A stretch of DNA of 60,132 nt, taken from contig JAJPJI010000010.1 in NCBI GenBank assembly GCA_021324305.1, positions 1 through 60,132 of the forward strand, in the 5' to 3' direction. A program made the position numbers and the translations under genes. The notes beneath the pieces were generated by a model. That model had not been told where the DNA came from. It did no database searches and saw only the letters and a list, made by a program, of their open reading frames with translations. Shown here in pieces: positions 35,955-44,713 of the stretch. The first letter of the stretch is position 1. Each line of letters begins with the position of its first letter. Origin of the DNA: Gammaproteobacteria bacterium (GTDB taxonomy: Bacteria; Pseudomonadota; Gammaproteobacteria; DSM-16500).

Positions 35955-36800
35955 TCACGGCTTTTGCACGAGTTGATTCAGCAGGTTAGCCAAGCGATAC
36001 CCGGCAAGTGCAGCTTGCTGCTCGGCTATCCGCTTTCCATTTTCCAGGTAACCTTGTGAAACAGGCTGGTTTTCAGGTGTGTTATATGCGTATTGTTTGG
36101 CGTTCGCCATTCCTTCCTTGATCCAGCTGTCTGGCTTAAGGTCACTGGCTTTATTTCCAAACGAGTTTTGCGGATAGCGTTCCATGATGTATTTTGCGAT
36201 TGCGGCAATATTATCGTTGGAGGTATCACCGTCGAAAACACCCAAGCCACCATCCCATAATTTATGTAAATTCAGCCGTTCATTATTAACACGGACAAAA
36301 TATGAATTCCCGCCTTTGTCTCCATCCGGCATGGCTGCAGAAATGTATGACACGGTATGCAATGGCTGATGCAAGTCAGCCACAATATGTGTCAAAAATG
36401 CCAGAAATCGTGCCCGTTCATACGCATTGGCATGATCGTTTTTTACAACAGGTTCAATATTGTTAATCGCCCAGACGGCGTTATCGGTATCAACTAGATT
36501 TTTTAACGGTGTACCATCCGTGCTGAATGCGACATCAATGTAATGCCAGTGGGTATAGGTTTCTATCTTTTGTCCGCGAATCGAATCTGGCCAGTAAGCG
36601 ATATTCAAAAATGTTCCCATGTCGGCATATTGCTGATGCATATAGTCGACAAGATTATCGACTTTTTCACGGGTGGCAGGCTTGAGGTTCTGATAGGCAA
36701 TACTGGCAACCACCATGTGACCGAATGCATTCCATGCAAAAACAAGCGGAGAGAGGGAGAACAACATGAAAAAGGCAAGCAACCTGAGAAGATGTTTCAT
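35955..36800 (-). CDS. Secreted S1/P1-family zinc nuclease
   Basis: A single-strand-specific nuclease/phosphatase of the phospholipase C/P1 fold, 281 residues. The signal peptide (LLRLLAFFMLFSLSPLVFA) is cleaved just before Trp, giving the N-terminal WNAFGH that ligates zinc in this family. Other zinc ligands are visible in WPDSIRG, HWHYIDV, LTHIVADLHQPLH and NLHKLWDGGL. The enzyme is expected outside the cytoplasm. The frame opens at 36830, but ATG 36800 starts the signal peptide. It is convergent with the amidotransferase gene, 6 bp apart. Confidence 0.93.
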   Translation of the reverse strand: MKHLLRLLAFFMLFSLSPLVFAWNAFGHMVVASIAYQNLKPATREKVDNLVDYMHQQYADMGTFLNIAYWPDSIRGQKIETYTHWHYIDVAFSTDGTPLKNLVDTDNAVWAINNIEPVVKNDHANAYERARFLAFLTHIVADLHQPLHTVSYISAAMPDGDKGGNSYFVRVNNERLNLHKLWDGGLGVFDGDTSNDNIAAIAKYIMERYPQNSFGNKASDLKPDSWIKEGMANAKQYAYNTPENQPVSQGYLENGKRIAEQQAALAGYRLANLLNQLVQKP

Positions 36801-36906
36801 TTGAATATCTTTCCTGACTGGAAGTTGCACGGCACTCTACCTTGTCGAGGAGCAATAATCAAGATTATAACTGCTTTTGTCCCGCCATGCTTGCGTAAAG
36901 TTAAAG

Positions 36907-37986
36907 TTACGCGTGCACTTCAATTTTTGGTCTTGGGGTCATGCGGGTTAAAATTTCATACGCGGATGTATTGCTGGTGCGGGCAACTCTTTCAACCGGG
37001 AGTTTTTCTCCCCATAAAATAACCGGATCACCGATTTTGGCATTTGGCTGATTGCGTAAATCGACAGTCAGCATGTCCATGGAAACGCGCCCAACCAGTT
37101 GACATTCTACATTGTTTACCAGAACGGGTGTCCCGCTCCTTGCGAATTGCGGGTAACCGTCACCATAGCCGACGCCAACGACACCAATCAACATGTCTTC
37201 AGGGGCAGTCCATGTTCCGCCATAGCCAATTTTTCCACCCTTTTTAACATTGCTGATTGCAATGAGCCGGGACCACAGGGTCATAACTGGGCGCAAATCA
37301 TGATCAAGCCCTGCACGGTCAGAGAAAGGCGATGCACCATAGAGCATCAGACCGGGACGCACCCAGTCGCCATGCGAGTCAGGCCAGGCAATGATGGCAG
37401 CGGAATTGGCGAGACTGCGCGGGCCTGGGTAATCAGCCGTCACCTGATTAAAAATCCTGATTTGCTGCCGCGTGGCCTCGCTCTCAATACTGTCGGCTTC
37501 TGCAAAATGCGTCATCAGGCCTAATGGTTTGGCTACCGACTGTGCAGCCGCAAGACGCTGATAGACTTCAGGAAGCGCAGCCGGATCTATGCCGAGTCTA
37601 TGCATGCCGGTATTGATTTTCAGCCAGACATTAAATGGGTTATCAACCTTTGCCTTTTCGAGCATTTCGACGTGCGGAACGTGATGGACGACCAGAGTAA
37701 AATGATGTTTGGCTGCTTCTTCTATTTCTTCGGGATAGAACAACCCTTCCATCAGGACAATGGGCTGGGTAATGCCGGCGTCCCGCAATATCAATCCCTC
37801 TTCAAGAGATGCCACACCCAGTGCATCCGCCATAGGCAGCGCATGTGCAACGCGGGCAATACCATGCCCGTAAGCATTCGCTTTGACCATGGCAATCACT
37901 GACCGTCCCGGCGCCAGTTCACGCACACGCTGCAGATTATACCGCAGCGCAGCGAGATCGATTTTCATGTAAGTTGGACGGCTCAT
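36907..37986 (-). CDS. alr: Alanine racemase Alr
   Basis: PLP enzyme that makes D-alanine for peptidoglycan, 359 residues. The PLP lysine is in VIAMVKANAYGHG. Other motifs are INTGMHRLGI, LMTHFAEAD, RPGLMLYGASPF and GVGYGDGYPQF, and the catalytic Tyr region VSMDMLTVD is in place. It follows dnaB by 33 bp on the same strand and is probably co-transcribed, an order common in gammaproteobacteria. Confidence 0.97.
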   Translation of the reverse strand: MSRPTYMKIDLAALRYNLQRVRELAPGRSVIAMVKANAYGHGIARVAHALPMADALGVASLEEGLILRDAGITQPIVLMEGLFYPEEIEEAAKHHFTLVVHHVPHVEMLEKAKVDNPFNVWLKINTGMHRLGIDPAALPEVYQRLAAAQSVAKPLGLMTHFAEADSIESEATRQQIRIFNQVTADYPGPRSLANSAAIIAWPDSHGDWVRPGLMLYGASPFSDRAGLDHDLRPVMTLWSRLIAISNVKKGGKIGYGGTWTAPEDMLIGVVGVGYGDGYPQFARSGTPVLVNNVECQLVGRVSMDMLTVDLRNQPNAKIGDPVILWGEKLPVERVARTSNTSAYEILTRMTPRPKIEVHA

Positions 37987-38019
37987 ATCGTGCTGGACCC
38001 CATGTATCCGGTTTTAAAA

Positions 38020-39411
38020 TTAATAATTGGACTGGCGGATAAAATTTTCAAAACAGGTATATTGACCCATGAAGGTAAGCCTGACCTTGCCAATCGGACC
38101 ATTACGCTGTTTGGCAATGATAATTTCTGCTGTACCCTTATCCGGGCTATTTTCATTATAGACTTCGTCTCGATAAATGAAGACGATCAAATCGGCGTCT
38201 TGTTCAATGGCTCCTGATTCTCTCAAATCCGACATCACCGGTCTCTTATCCGCGCGCTGCTCCAAACCCCGGTTCAACTGTGATAATGCCACCACCGGAA
38301 CCTTTAGTTCCTTCGCAAGGCCTTTTAGCGAACGCGAAATTTCCGAGATTTCTGCCGTACGGTTTTCGCTGGCGCCAGGTACTTGCATCAATTGCAAATA
38401 GTCGACAACAATCATCCCCAGCTGACCGTGTTCTTTTGCAAGCCGCCTTGCTCTTGCACGCATTTCCGCCGGACTCAGACCAGGTGTATCGTCGATATAC
38501 AAAGGTGCATCTGACAGCATGCTGACTGTCGAACTGATACGCGGCCAGTCTTCATCGGCAAGCTTGCCTGTGCGGATACGCAACTGGTCGATTCGGCACA
38601 AGGAAGAAAGCATACGCATGACAATCGCTTCGCCAGGCATTTCCATACTGAAAATCAATACCGGCAGACGACTTTTAATGGCTACATGCTCAGCGATATT
38701 CATTGCAAAAGTGGTTTTGCCCATGGAGGGACGACCCGCAATGATAACAAGATCAGAACCCTGCAGCCCTGAAGTCATTTCATCAAAATCATGATATCCC
38801 GTTGGCACACCGGTAATTGCCGAGCCCGAATGGAACAGTGTGTCGATTCTGTCCATGGTTTTGGCAAGATAATCCTTGATATTCATCGGACCGCTGCCGC
38901 GCGTCCCCTGTTCCGAAATGGAAAAAACCCGTTGTTCCGCTGCATCCAGTAATTCGACAATGCTGCGCCCTTGCGGGTTGAATGCATTGTCAGCGATATC
39001 GCTTGCGGCAGAAATCATTTGCCGCAACACTGAACGTTCACGGACAATATCGGCATAGGCGGTAATATTCGCCGCACTGGGTGTGTTATTGGCGAGCTCG
39101 AACAAGTAAACCTCACCGCCCACCTGTTCCAGTTCATGGATTTCACGCAATGCCTCAGAAACCGTCAGGACATCAATCGGCTTGCTTTGCTCTGTCAGGC
39201 GTGACATGACCCGGAAAATCAGTTTGTGCTCATTACGGTAAAAATCTGCATCGCTTAACCGGTCAATCACCTGATCCCAGGCACGATTATCCAGCATTAA
39301 GCCGCCAAGCACCGACTGTTCCGCTTCAGCAGAATGCGGAGGAACCTTGACCGAGCCATGGCTAACAGCTCTGGCGGGAATAGATCGTCTGGTAAGCAGT
39401 GATTCAGTCAT
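38020..39411 (-). CDS. dnaB: Replicative DNA helicase DnaB
   Basis: Hexameric fork helicase, 463 residues. The N-terminal domain begins PPHSAEAEQSVLGGLMLDN. The RecA-like domain holds Walker A AGRPSMGKTTFAMNIAEH, Walker B LGMIVVDYLQLM and the arginine-finger area SDLRESGAIEQDADLIVFIYRDE. No intein is present. It lies downstream of the rpsF-rplI ribosomal cluster, separated by a terminator, and upstream of alr. Confidence 0.98.
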   Translation of the reverse strand: MTESLLTRRSIPARAVSHGSVKVPPHSAEAEQSVLGGLMLDNRAWDQVIDRLSDADFYRNEHKLIFRVMSRLTEQSKPIDVLTVSEALREIHELEQVGGEVYLFELANNTPSAANITAYADIVRERSVLRQMISAASDIADNAFNPQGRSIVELLDAAEQRVFSISEQGTRGSGPMNIKDYLAKTMDRIDTLFHSGSAITGVPTGYHDFDEMTSGLQGSDLVIIAGRPSMGKTTFAMNIAEHVAIKSRLPVLIFSMEMPGEAIVMRMLSSLCRIDQLRIRTGKLADEDWPRISSTVSMLSDAPLYIDDTPGLSPAEMRARARRLAKEHGQLGMIVVDYLQLMQVPGASENRTAEISEISRSLKGLAKELKVPVVALSQLNRGLEQRADKRPVMSDLRESGAIEQDADLIVFIYRDEVYNENSPDKGTAEIIIAKQRNGPIGKVRLTFMGQYTCFENFIRQSNY

Positions 39412-39606
39412 GGCAGCTTGCTGTCCTAAACTTATTCATTTTCATGTGCATGGCATCAATGTAGAGACATCATCCGCTGATATTAATACACGCTGGCGAT
39501 ATCATCAGCCTAGAATAAAATCATCAATAAGATACTGCGAATTTTCGCATTAATAGGTTCGGTTGACAATTACCTTTCTGGCCAGCAATTACTCAAATGG
39601 AAACGT

Positions 39607-39636
39607 AAAAAACCCCGACCGCATGCGGACGAGGTT
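39607..39636 (-). terminator. Rho-independent terminator after rplI
   Basis: An inverted repeat at 39611-39636, AACCCCG-a-CCGC-at-GCGG-a-CGAGGTT (one G-T pair and one mismatch), lies 43 bp past the rplI stop. On the minus strand it is followed by a T-run (A-run at 39607-39612), so it ends the rpsF-rpsR-DUF2232-rplI transcript. Confidence 0.85.
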
Positions 39637-39679
39637 TTCATTGTTTTACGCAGTACAACGTTTAGCAAATCAATCCAGA

Positions 39680-40132
39680 TCAAGCTTCCGGCGTGATGCT
39701 GACTTTGACTATGGCGGTCACATCACTTTCGAGTTCAATGATCACTTCGTATTCGCCAACCAAACGCAGTGTGCCTTCTGGCAATCTGACTTCACGCTTC
39801 TCGACTGGAACACCTGCTTTGTTGATTGCATCAGCAATATCACGTGTACCGATAGAACCAAACAATTTGCCTTCATCACCAGCCTTGGCAGAAATAACAA
39901 TCATAGACAATGCATTCAGACTAGCCTGTCTTGCTGTTGCCTGTTTCAGTCTTTCAGCAGCCAATTTTTCCAACTCGGCACGACGCTGTTCAAACTTGGC
40001 AAGATTGTCTTTAGTCGCATAAACTGCCTTGCCTTGCGGAATCAGAAAATTCCGGGCATAGCCTGGCTTAACATTAACCTTTTCACCCAACGCACCCAAG
40101 TTGCGCATTTTTTCAAGTAAGATAACTTCCAC
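39680..40132 (-). CDS. rplI: 50S ribosomal protein L9
   Basis: 150-residue L9. The N-terminal rRNA-binding domain [20 protein letters not shown] and [16 protein letters not shown] are characteristic. A central helix links it to the C-terminal domain ([17 protein letters not shown]). It is the last gene of the cluster and precedes a terminator. Confidence 0.98.
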   Translation of the reverse strand: MEVILLEKMRNLGALGEKVNVKPGYARNFLIPQGKAVYATKDNLAKFEQRRAELEKLAAERLKQATARQASLNALSMIVISAKAGDEGKLFGSIGTRDIADAINKAGVPVEKREVRLPEGTLRLVGEYEVIIELESDVTAIVKVSITPEA

Positions 40133-40175
40133 CGTTCTTACCCCCTCTCTAATAAAATAACTTGATTAAAAAAAC

Positions 40176-41114
40176 TTAAACTTTTCGAATTCGCCTGCGA
40201 ATATCCATCCAGATATCCAGTAATGCCAAAAACGCAACCAGCAACAAGCTTGTTGGCAAGGCAATTACCAACGTTATGTACATCAATGACAGCCAGAACC
40301 ACGTTGTGGATGATTCCATCAATCCGAACAAATAATGAATCAGACTGAGTCCAGCAGCACCAAATAACAGGTAAAGGATGGGCATTATATCCAAAACCAC
40401 AGAATTTCCCAAATACGAAAACGCCATACTGACAAGAAACAATATTCCAGCCAGATGACTTAACCGTATCCGGTGCAATTCCCTGCGCAGCATACCAGGA
40501 CTGAATATCAGTACTTGCCACCACCTGGCGACAACCAGCTGTAATATGGCATTAAAAAGGACTGCTGCCACCATCAATCCCGTTGCATACTGCCTGGTCA
40601 CACTGATCGATTCCAGCTGAGCTTCGTTCGGAGCAGCTACCGCTGTATTACTGAGCACACTGCTCGTCATCGCGGCCGCCTGGTTATAGTAAGACTGCAG
40701 TTGACTACCCCACCAGTCTGTGACACCAGGATAAGCAAGATGCACGACGCTGACTACCAGTACGCCCAGAAGTGCCGCGATCTGCAGGATTACACTCCAG
40801 CTTGTCTGCCTGCGTAACATGACTGCAAATACCCAGGTCAAGATATTGCTTAACACTGCAACACCGACTGCAGCCCAGACAACCAGCGGTGTCGCCGACC
40901 CGTTTGTGCCAGAGATGCCAAAGCTGATAATAAACGGAAGCGTGGCTGCGACAGTATAAATTGCGCCTTCCACAGCACCCTTGACCAGCGTGATCAGTGC
41001 CGCGATCAAAATCCCGACTATCCCGATCACCGGAACAAAAGTGACGACGAAAGTAAGCAGCACCGCCTTCCAGCGGTGCCGTAATATATAATCTGTAAAA
41101 CGTTGCAGCCACAT
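40176..41114 (-). CDS. DUF2232 (YybS-like) integral membrane protein
   Basis: A 312-residue inner-membrane protein with about eight hydrophobic helices (AVLLTFVVTFVPVIGIVGIL, VVWAAVGVAVLSNILTWVF, FWLSLMYITLVIALPTSLLL) and an arginine-rich cytoplasmic end (DIWMDIRRRIRKV). It matches the DUF2232 family, whose members often lie between rpsR and rplI. The function is not established. The location within a ribosomal cluster is conserved in related gammaproteobacteria. It is 12 bp from rpsR. Confidence 0.85.
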   Translation of the reverse strand: MWLQRFTDYILRHRWKAVLLTFVVTFVPVIGIVGILIAALITLVKGAVEGAIYTVAATLPFIISFGISGTNGSATPLVVWAAVGVAVLSNILTWVFAVMLRRQTSWSVILQIAALLGVLVVSVVHLAYPGVTDWWGSQLQSYYNQAAAMTSSVLSNTAVAAPNEAQLESISVTRQYATGLMVAAVLFNAILQLVVARWWQVLIFSPGMLRRELHRIRLSHLAGILFLVSMAFSYLGNSVVLDIMPILYLLFGAAGLSLIHYLFGLMESSTTWFWLSLMYITLVIALPTSLLLVAFLALLDIWMDIRRRIRKV

Positions 41115-41126
41115 TTCAGTGTGTTT

Positions 41127-41351
41127 TTAATGTCTGTCGCAATATGGCAATAAAGCGATAAACCTTGCTAATTTTACTGCCCTTGCCAATTTACGTTGAT
41201 AACCGGCTTTTGTACCTGTAATTCTGCTTGGCACAATCTTGCCATTTTCCATAATGAATTTTTTCAGCAAATTAACATCTTTATAATCAATTTCCTTGAT
41301 TTTATTTGCAGTGAAGTAACACATTTTTTTACGACGAAAATAGGTTGACAT
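41127..41351 (-). CDS. rpsR: 30S ribosomal protein S18
   Basis: 74-residue S18: [32 protein letters not shown], then [19 protein letters not shown] and [19 protein letters not shown], all family hallmarks. It binds S6 and the central domain of 16S rRNA. It lies between rpsF (24 bp) and the DUF2232 gene. Confidence 0.98.
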   Translation of the reverse strand: MSTYFRRKKMCYFTANKIKEIDYKDVNLLKKFIMENGKIVPSRITGTKAGYQRKLARAVKLARFIALLPYCDRH

Positions 41352-41375
41352 ATTCTTTGCTCCGCTGAATTAGGT

Positions 41376-41822
41376 TTACTTGCCACGCGCTTCTTCAATA
41401 CCCTCAGGTTCTTCTCTCTTTTCCCGTGACTCATGTTTGCCACGCTCAGAAGAATCCGGGCTATCCATTTCTCCACGACCATCCTTTTCCTTGGAAATGG
41501 GCGAAGGTTCGGTAATAGCACGATTGACTCGTAAAACCATGTTACGGATGACTGCGTCGTTATAGCGGAAGTTTTCACTTAATTCGTCTACTGTCGCCTG
41601 GTCGCATTCAATATTCATGAGCACATAATGCGCCTTCATGATCTTATTGATTGGATAGGCAAGTGGTCTTCGGCCCCAATCTTCAAGGCGATGGATTTTG
41701 CCTTTGCGGCCGGAAATCAGGTTGCTATAACGTTCGATCATGGCGGGCACCTGCTCGCTTTGATCTGGATGGACAAGAAATACGACTTCGTAATGTCGCA
41801 AATTATCTGTATTGCGCTTCAT
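41376..41822 (-). CDS. rpsF: 30S ribosomal protein S6
   Basis: 148-residue S6. [40 protein letters not shown] and [12 protein letters not shown] are the conserved ferredoxin-like fold. A charged Ser/Glu/Lys-rich tail of about 45 residues extends past the core. It can receive glutamates in E. coli, but whether that occurs here is unknown. The frame is open to 41930, but the ATG at 41822 follows GAGGAG (AGAGGAGCTTTTC) and is where homology begins. Confidence 0.97.
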   Translation of the reverse strand: MKRNTDNLRHYEVVFLVHPDQSEQVPAMIERYSNLISGRKGKIHRLEDWGRRPLAYPINKIMKAHYVLMNIECDQATVDELSENFRYNDAVIRNMVLRVNRAITEPSPISKEKDGRGEMDSPDSSERGKHESREKREEPEGIEEARGK

Positions 41823-42101
41823 GAAAAGCTCCTCTCGGATTATAAAAGCTCCCACCACCATTGGTGACAGCAAGGAGTTAACCTTTTTAAGGGTGCCCAT
41901 TGTAAGGTAGACGCAGATGAGATGCAACAAAATGACAGAAAAAAACAGGCTCCCGGCAGGCTGGGTTCCACCTCACAACCCATGGAAATAACCGCATATT
42001 AATCAATCAATTAAAGAGACTCACCAGATTGCTTGCGGTTCCTGTACTATAATCAAATTTACAGTACTCACAAAATGACGAGGGGAGGATCGGTATAAAC
42101 C

Positions 42102-43217
42102 ATGCAGAGAAAGAGCAAAAATGAAAGCATCATCCTGCGAGACGAGCTGGGTGAAACCTTTGAAAAGCTTGCCAGCCAAGCGATAGCCGAACAAAACAGT
42201 ACGGAGCAAATGATATCCAAAGAGACCATGCAAGCTATTCATAAGGTCCTGATGAATAATGAATCCTATCATAATGCCATTAAAACGAAAGTCGCTCATC
42301 CCGACGAAATCGTGAGACTGATAGAATCCATCCTTATCTTGTATAAACACGACCTTGACTCACTCGCAAATATCGATTGCTTATGCCGGGAACCATTTTA
42401 CTCACTGAACATTTCGGGAGCGTTGCTCGCGTTCAAAACAACAGGCCTGGAAATCACCCGGGAGCGAAGAGACGCAGTTGTTGAAAACGCAGAATATGCG
42501 TTTGCTCTGACCGATCCCCTTCACGTAATGGCAGAAAATGATAAATACGATACAGCGGGACAACCCATTCTCACCAAAGAGAATGAAAAAGCCATCTATC
42601 AGCATGCCAAACTGGCCGAAGATATCGGATCAGCGTTAAGCTATCTTGGCACAACAGAAAGCCTGATCATTACGCAGCCCATGTTCAATGCGGTGATCGC
42701 CATGGCTAAAGCCGGATTGCTATCCAGAGCTAACTCTCCCATTCAGTATGACAAACCCATTAATCCCTATGAACACATACTTAAAAATCTTGAACTCATC
42801 GCCGCGGATCCCAGGAATGCAGAAAACATGGCCAGCGCACTGATTCGCCTGCATCAGTACCGCCTGCTCGACAGCCGTTATTACCCTGTCAATGCACGGG
42901 AATTTATCCTGGCTGTTGCCGCTGTAGATCCGGGTCAGGTTAAAGCCGCCGCCAAACTGATTATCAAGCTAAGACAGGCCATGATTCTGGATCAGGATAA
43001 CCTTGATAAACTGCTCAAACATCCCGACAAAATCGTCATCATTCTTAAAAACTTTCATCCCAGGGAAAAAGATAAAAAGGATGATCAATTCATGCTGGAC
43101 TCCATCATTGATACTCTTGACAAGAAAGAGATGAAACAAATGTTCTGGGATCAGACCGGCATCCGAGCGTCTGGATCAACAGGCCCGGGCGCGGAACACA
43201 AACCAAAGCTGAAATAG
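42102..43217 (+). CDS. Orphan helical-repeat-like protein, function unknown
   Basis: A 371-residue soluble protein that I do not recognise. It is built of short helices with Leu/Ile/Ala heptad-like spacing, for example ISKETMQAIHKVLMNNESYH, AKLAEDIGSALSYLGTTESL and MASALIRLHQYRLL. HILKNLELIAADPRN, FILAVAAVDPGQ and LLKHPDKIVIILKNF suggest a degenerate repeat with a period of roughly 35-40 residues. The end is charged and probably disordered (GPGAEHKPKLK). There is no signal peptide. GAGGGGAGG lies about 12 bp upstream of the ATG, and a TATAAT lies at 42048-42053. It stands alone between rpsF and a GST gene, the pattern of an effector-type gene, but no domain proves it. Confidence 0.75.
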   Translation: MQRKSKNESIILRDELGETFEKLASQAIAEQNSTEQMISKETMQAIHKVLMNNESYHNAIKTKVAHPDEIVRLIESILILYKHDLDSLANIDCLCREPFYSLNISGALLAFKTTGLEITRERRDAVVENAEYAFALTDPLHVMAENDKYDTAGQPILTKENEKAIYQHAKLAEDIGSALSYLGTTESLIITQPMFNAVIAMAKAGLLSRANSPIQYDKPINPYEHILKNLELIAADPRNAENMASALIRLHQYRLLDSRYYPVNAREFILAVAAVDPGQVKAAAKLIIKLRQAMILDQDNLDKLLKHPDKIVIILKNFHPREKDKKDDQFMLDSIIDTLDKKEMKQMFWDQTGIRASGSTGPGAEHKPKLK

Positions 43218-43243
43218 TGCGGAATTGATGCGGCAGATTGAGA

Positions 43244-43951
43244 CTAACCCTGGTCAGCGACCCGTAATGCCTTTCTGACTGCCGCACGCTCAGCTATTTC
43301 ATGGTGCCAACGTTTGACGTAAATATAATCGTCGAGATCGATATGCTGCCGCTCATGCAAATTCACCCACGGAAAAATCGCCATGTCGGCTATAGAATAT
43401 TCCCCGGCAAAAAACGTCTGACTTTCCAAATGATTATCCATCACCCGATAGAGACGTTTAGCCTCATTGGCATACCGTTCAATTGCGTAAGGGATTCTCT
43501 CTGCAGCATAGTGAAGAAAATGATGCAATTGCCCGAGCATGGGCCCAATACCGCCCATCTGAAACATCAGCCACTGAATGGCTGTTGTACGCTGACGCAA
43601 ATCGGACGATAGAAATTTCCCGGTTTTATCGGCGAGATAAATCAGAATGGCGCCTGACTCAAAAACACTGATAGGAAGGTGATGCGGCCCGTCATGATCA
43701 ACGATCGCGGGGATTTTATTATTTGGGTTTATTTTGAGGAACTCCGGCTTGAATTGCTCTTGCCTTGTGATATCAACCAGATGAACTTTATATGGAAGCC
43801 CTGTCTCTTCCAGCATGATGGCCACTTTGTATCCATTCGGTGTCTTCCAGGTATAAAGGTCTATCGTTATGACATCTCCTGAGTAAACATTCCGAACTAT
43901 AATATTTTTATGTGAAAAAAAAACATAGTTTCCTTGACAAAGACCTCCCAA
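43244..43951 (-). CDS. Glutathione S-transferase, YfcG/YghU-like
   Basis: Strongly like E. coli YfcG: IDLYTWKTPNGYKVAIMLEE with the Thr/Asn that contact GSH, NPNNKIPAIVDHDG, VFESGAILIYLADKTGKFL, GGIGPMLGQLHHF and the C-terminal YSIADMAIFPWVN. A disulfide-bond reductase or transferase role is known for YfcG. Start problem: homology begins near 43870, where the codons are ATA-ACG-ATA. The only ATG/GTG/TTG start upstream in this frame is TTG 43951, which adds about 27 unrelated residues and is used here. An AGGAG lies at 43878-43882, so an ATA or ATT start is also possible. Confidence 0.85.
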   Translation of the reverse strand: MGGLCQGNYVFFSHKNIIVRNVYSGDVITIDLYTWKTPNGYKVAIMLEETGLPYKVHLVDITRQEQFKPEFLKINPNNKIPAIVDHDGPHHLPISVFESGAILIYLADKTGKFLSSDLRQRTTAIQWLMFQMGGIGPMLGQLHHFLHYAAERIPYAIERYANEAKRLYRVMDNHLESQTFFAGEYSIADMAIFPWVNLHERQHIDLDDYIYVKRWHHEIAERAAVRKALRVADQG

Positions 43952-43981
43952 AACTTCGAGAATATGCCCCTCTCAAGACAT

Positions 43982-44055
43982 GGCTATGTAGCTCAGCTGG
44001 TTAGAGCGCGGCACTCATAATGCTGAGGTCGGTGGTTCGAGTCCACCCATAGCCA
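43982..44055 (+). tRNA. tRNA-Met (CAT), elongator type
   Basis: A complete cloverleaf: acceptor GGCTATG pairs with CATAGCC (44048-44054) and discriminator A follows. The D arm contains TAGCTCAGCTGGTTAGAGCG. The anticodon arm CGGCA-CTCATAA-TGCTG carries anticodon CAT. The T arm contains GGTTCGAGTCC. The acceptor begins with a paired G1-C72, unlike initiator tRNA, so it is elongator methionine (or Ile2 if modified). The 3' CCA is not encoded. Confidence 0.95.
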
Positions 44056-44103
44056 TTTATCATCACCATCTCGCATCATGTCCTCTTGATAGCCGCCTAA
44101 CTG

Positions 44104-44154
44104 GGGTCTTTCCCAATTAAGGGGGCGTCGGGTCTTTCCCAATTAAGGGGGCGT
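44104..44154. repeat. Two 25-bp direct repeats, 26-bp period
   Basis: Two identical 25-bp copies (44104-44128 and 44130-44154) lie after tRNA-Met, each beginning gggtctttcccaattaagg and ending gggcgt, with one base between them. They lie in the gap of about 200 bp between the tRNA and the small secreted protein. No further copy or spacer pattern exists, so this is not a CRISPR array. A duplication or the footprint of an insertion next to the tRNA is possible. Confidence 0.85.
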
Positions 44155-44260
44155 GGTTTAAGAGCATAGCACTCTAACACGCAGTCTATAGTTTTCAAAA
44201 TTCCGAAATCCCTGCCCTATGATATACTGGTACATATATCATCCACCAAGGACAGTCCAC

Positions 44261-44539
44261 ATGAACAAGCATAGTCAAAGAATGGCCATCATGCTGTTAA
44301 CAGGGTTTCTCATCACTTCTGCATTTGCGGACACAGTGAATCAGCAATATCAACAAAAAACATTGCCTGACGGAAGCATAGAAATGGATTACAGCAGCTC
44401 GGACGGCACCAAGGTCGTCAGCATTAAGCATCCGGATGGGTCAACAGTAACAACGGCGACTGATGCTAACGGAAACCAGACCATTACAACCACCAGCCCC
44501 AATGGAGATGTGAACGTTCAAACCAAGAAAGCCGGTTAA
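44261..44539 (+). CDS. Small secreted protein with DG-rich repeats
   Basis: A 92-residue protein with a signal peptide (about residues 1-23, MAIMLLTGFLITSAFA) followed by a short beta-rich domain. LPDGSIEMDYSSSDG, IKHPDGSTVTTATDANGN and TSPNGDVNVQ look like degenerate repeats of a DG/NG-turn beta-hairpin. It is expected in the periplasm or outside the cell. Function unknown. CAAGGACAG lies 6-12 bp before ATG 44261. The frame opens at 44219 but homology cannot begin before the signal peptide. Confidence 0.75.
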   Translation: MNKHSQRMAIMLLTGFLITSAFADTVNQQYQQKTLPDGSIEMDYSSSDGTKVVSIKHPDGSTVTTATDANGNQTITTTSPNGDVNVQTKKAG

Positions 44540-44713
44540 CAACCCAATACAAATATCCGGCAGTCTATCAAGCAGGATTAACTTTTATGCGAATAACATA
44601 CATTCGCTTATTTTTTAATCACTAATGTCCGAGATTACGTGCGATTTCTTACGAAAAAGCCTCTGACTCCGTCATACTATACATATAAGTCCAGGGGGTA
44701 TAGAGACTGTCCC

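Noticed and set aside
43934..43965. TTGACA at 43934 as the tRNA-Met promoter
   Set aside because: The only -10-like sequence is about 20 bp downstream and a poor match, so I could not support it.
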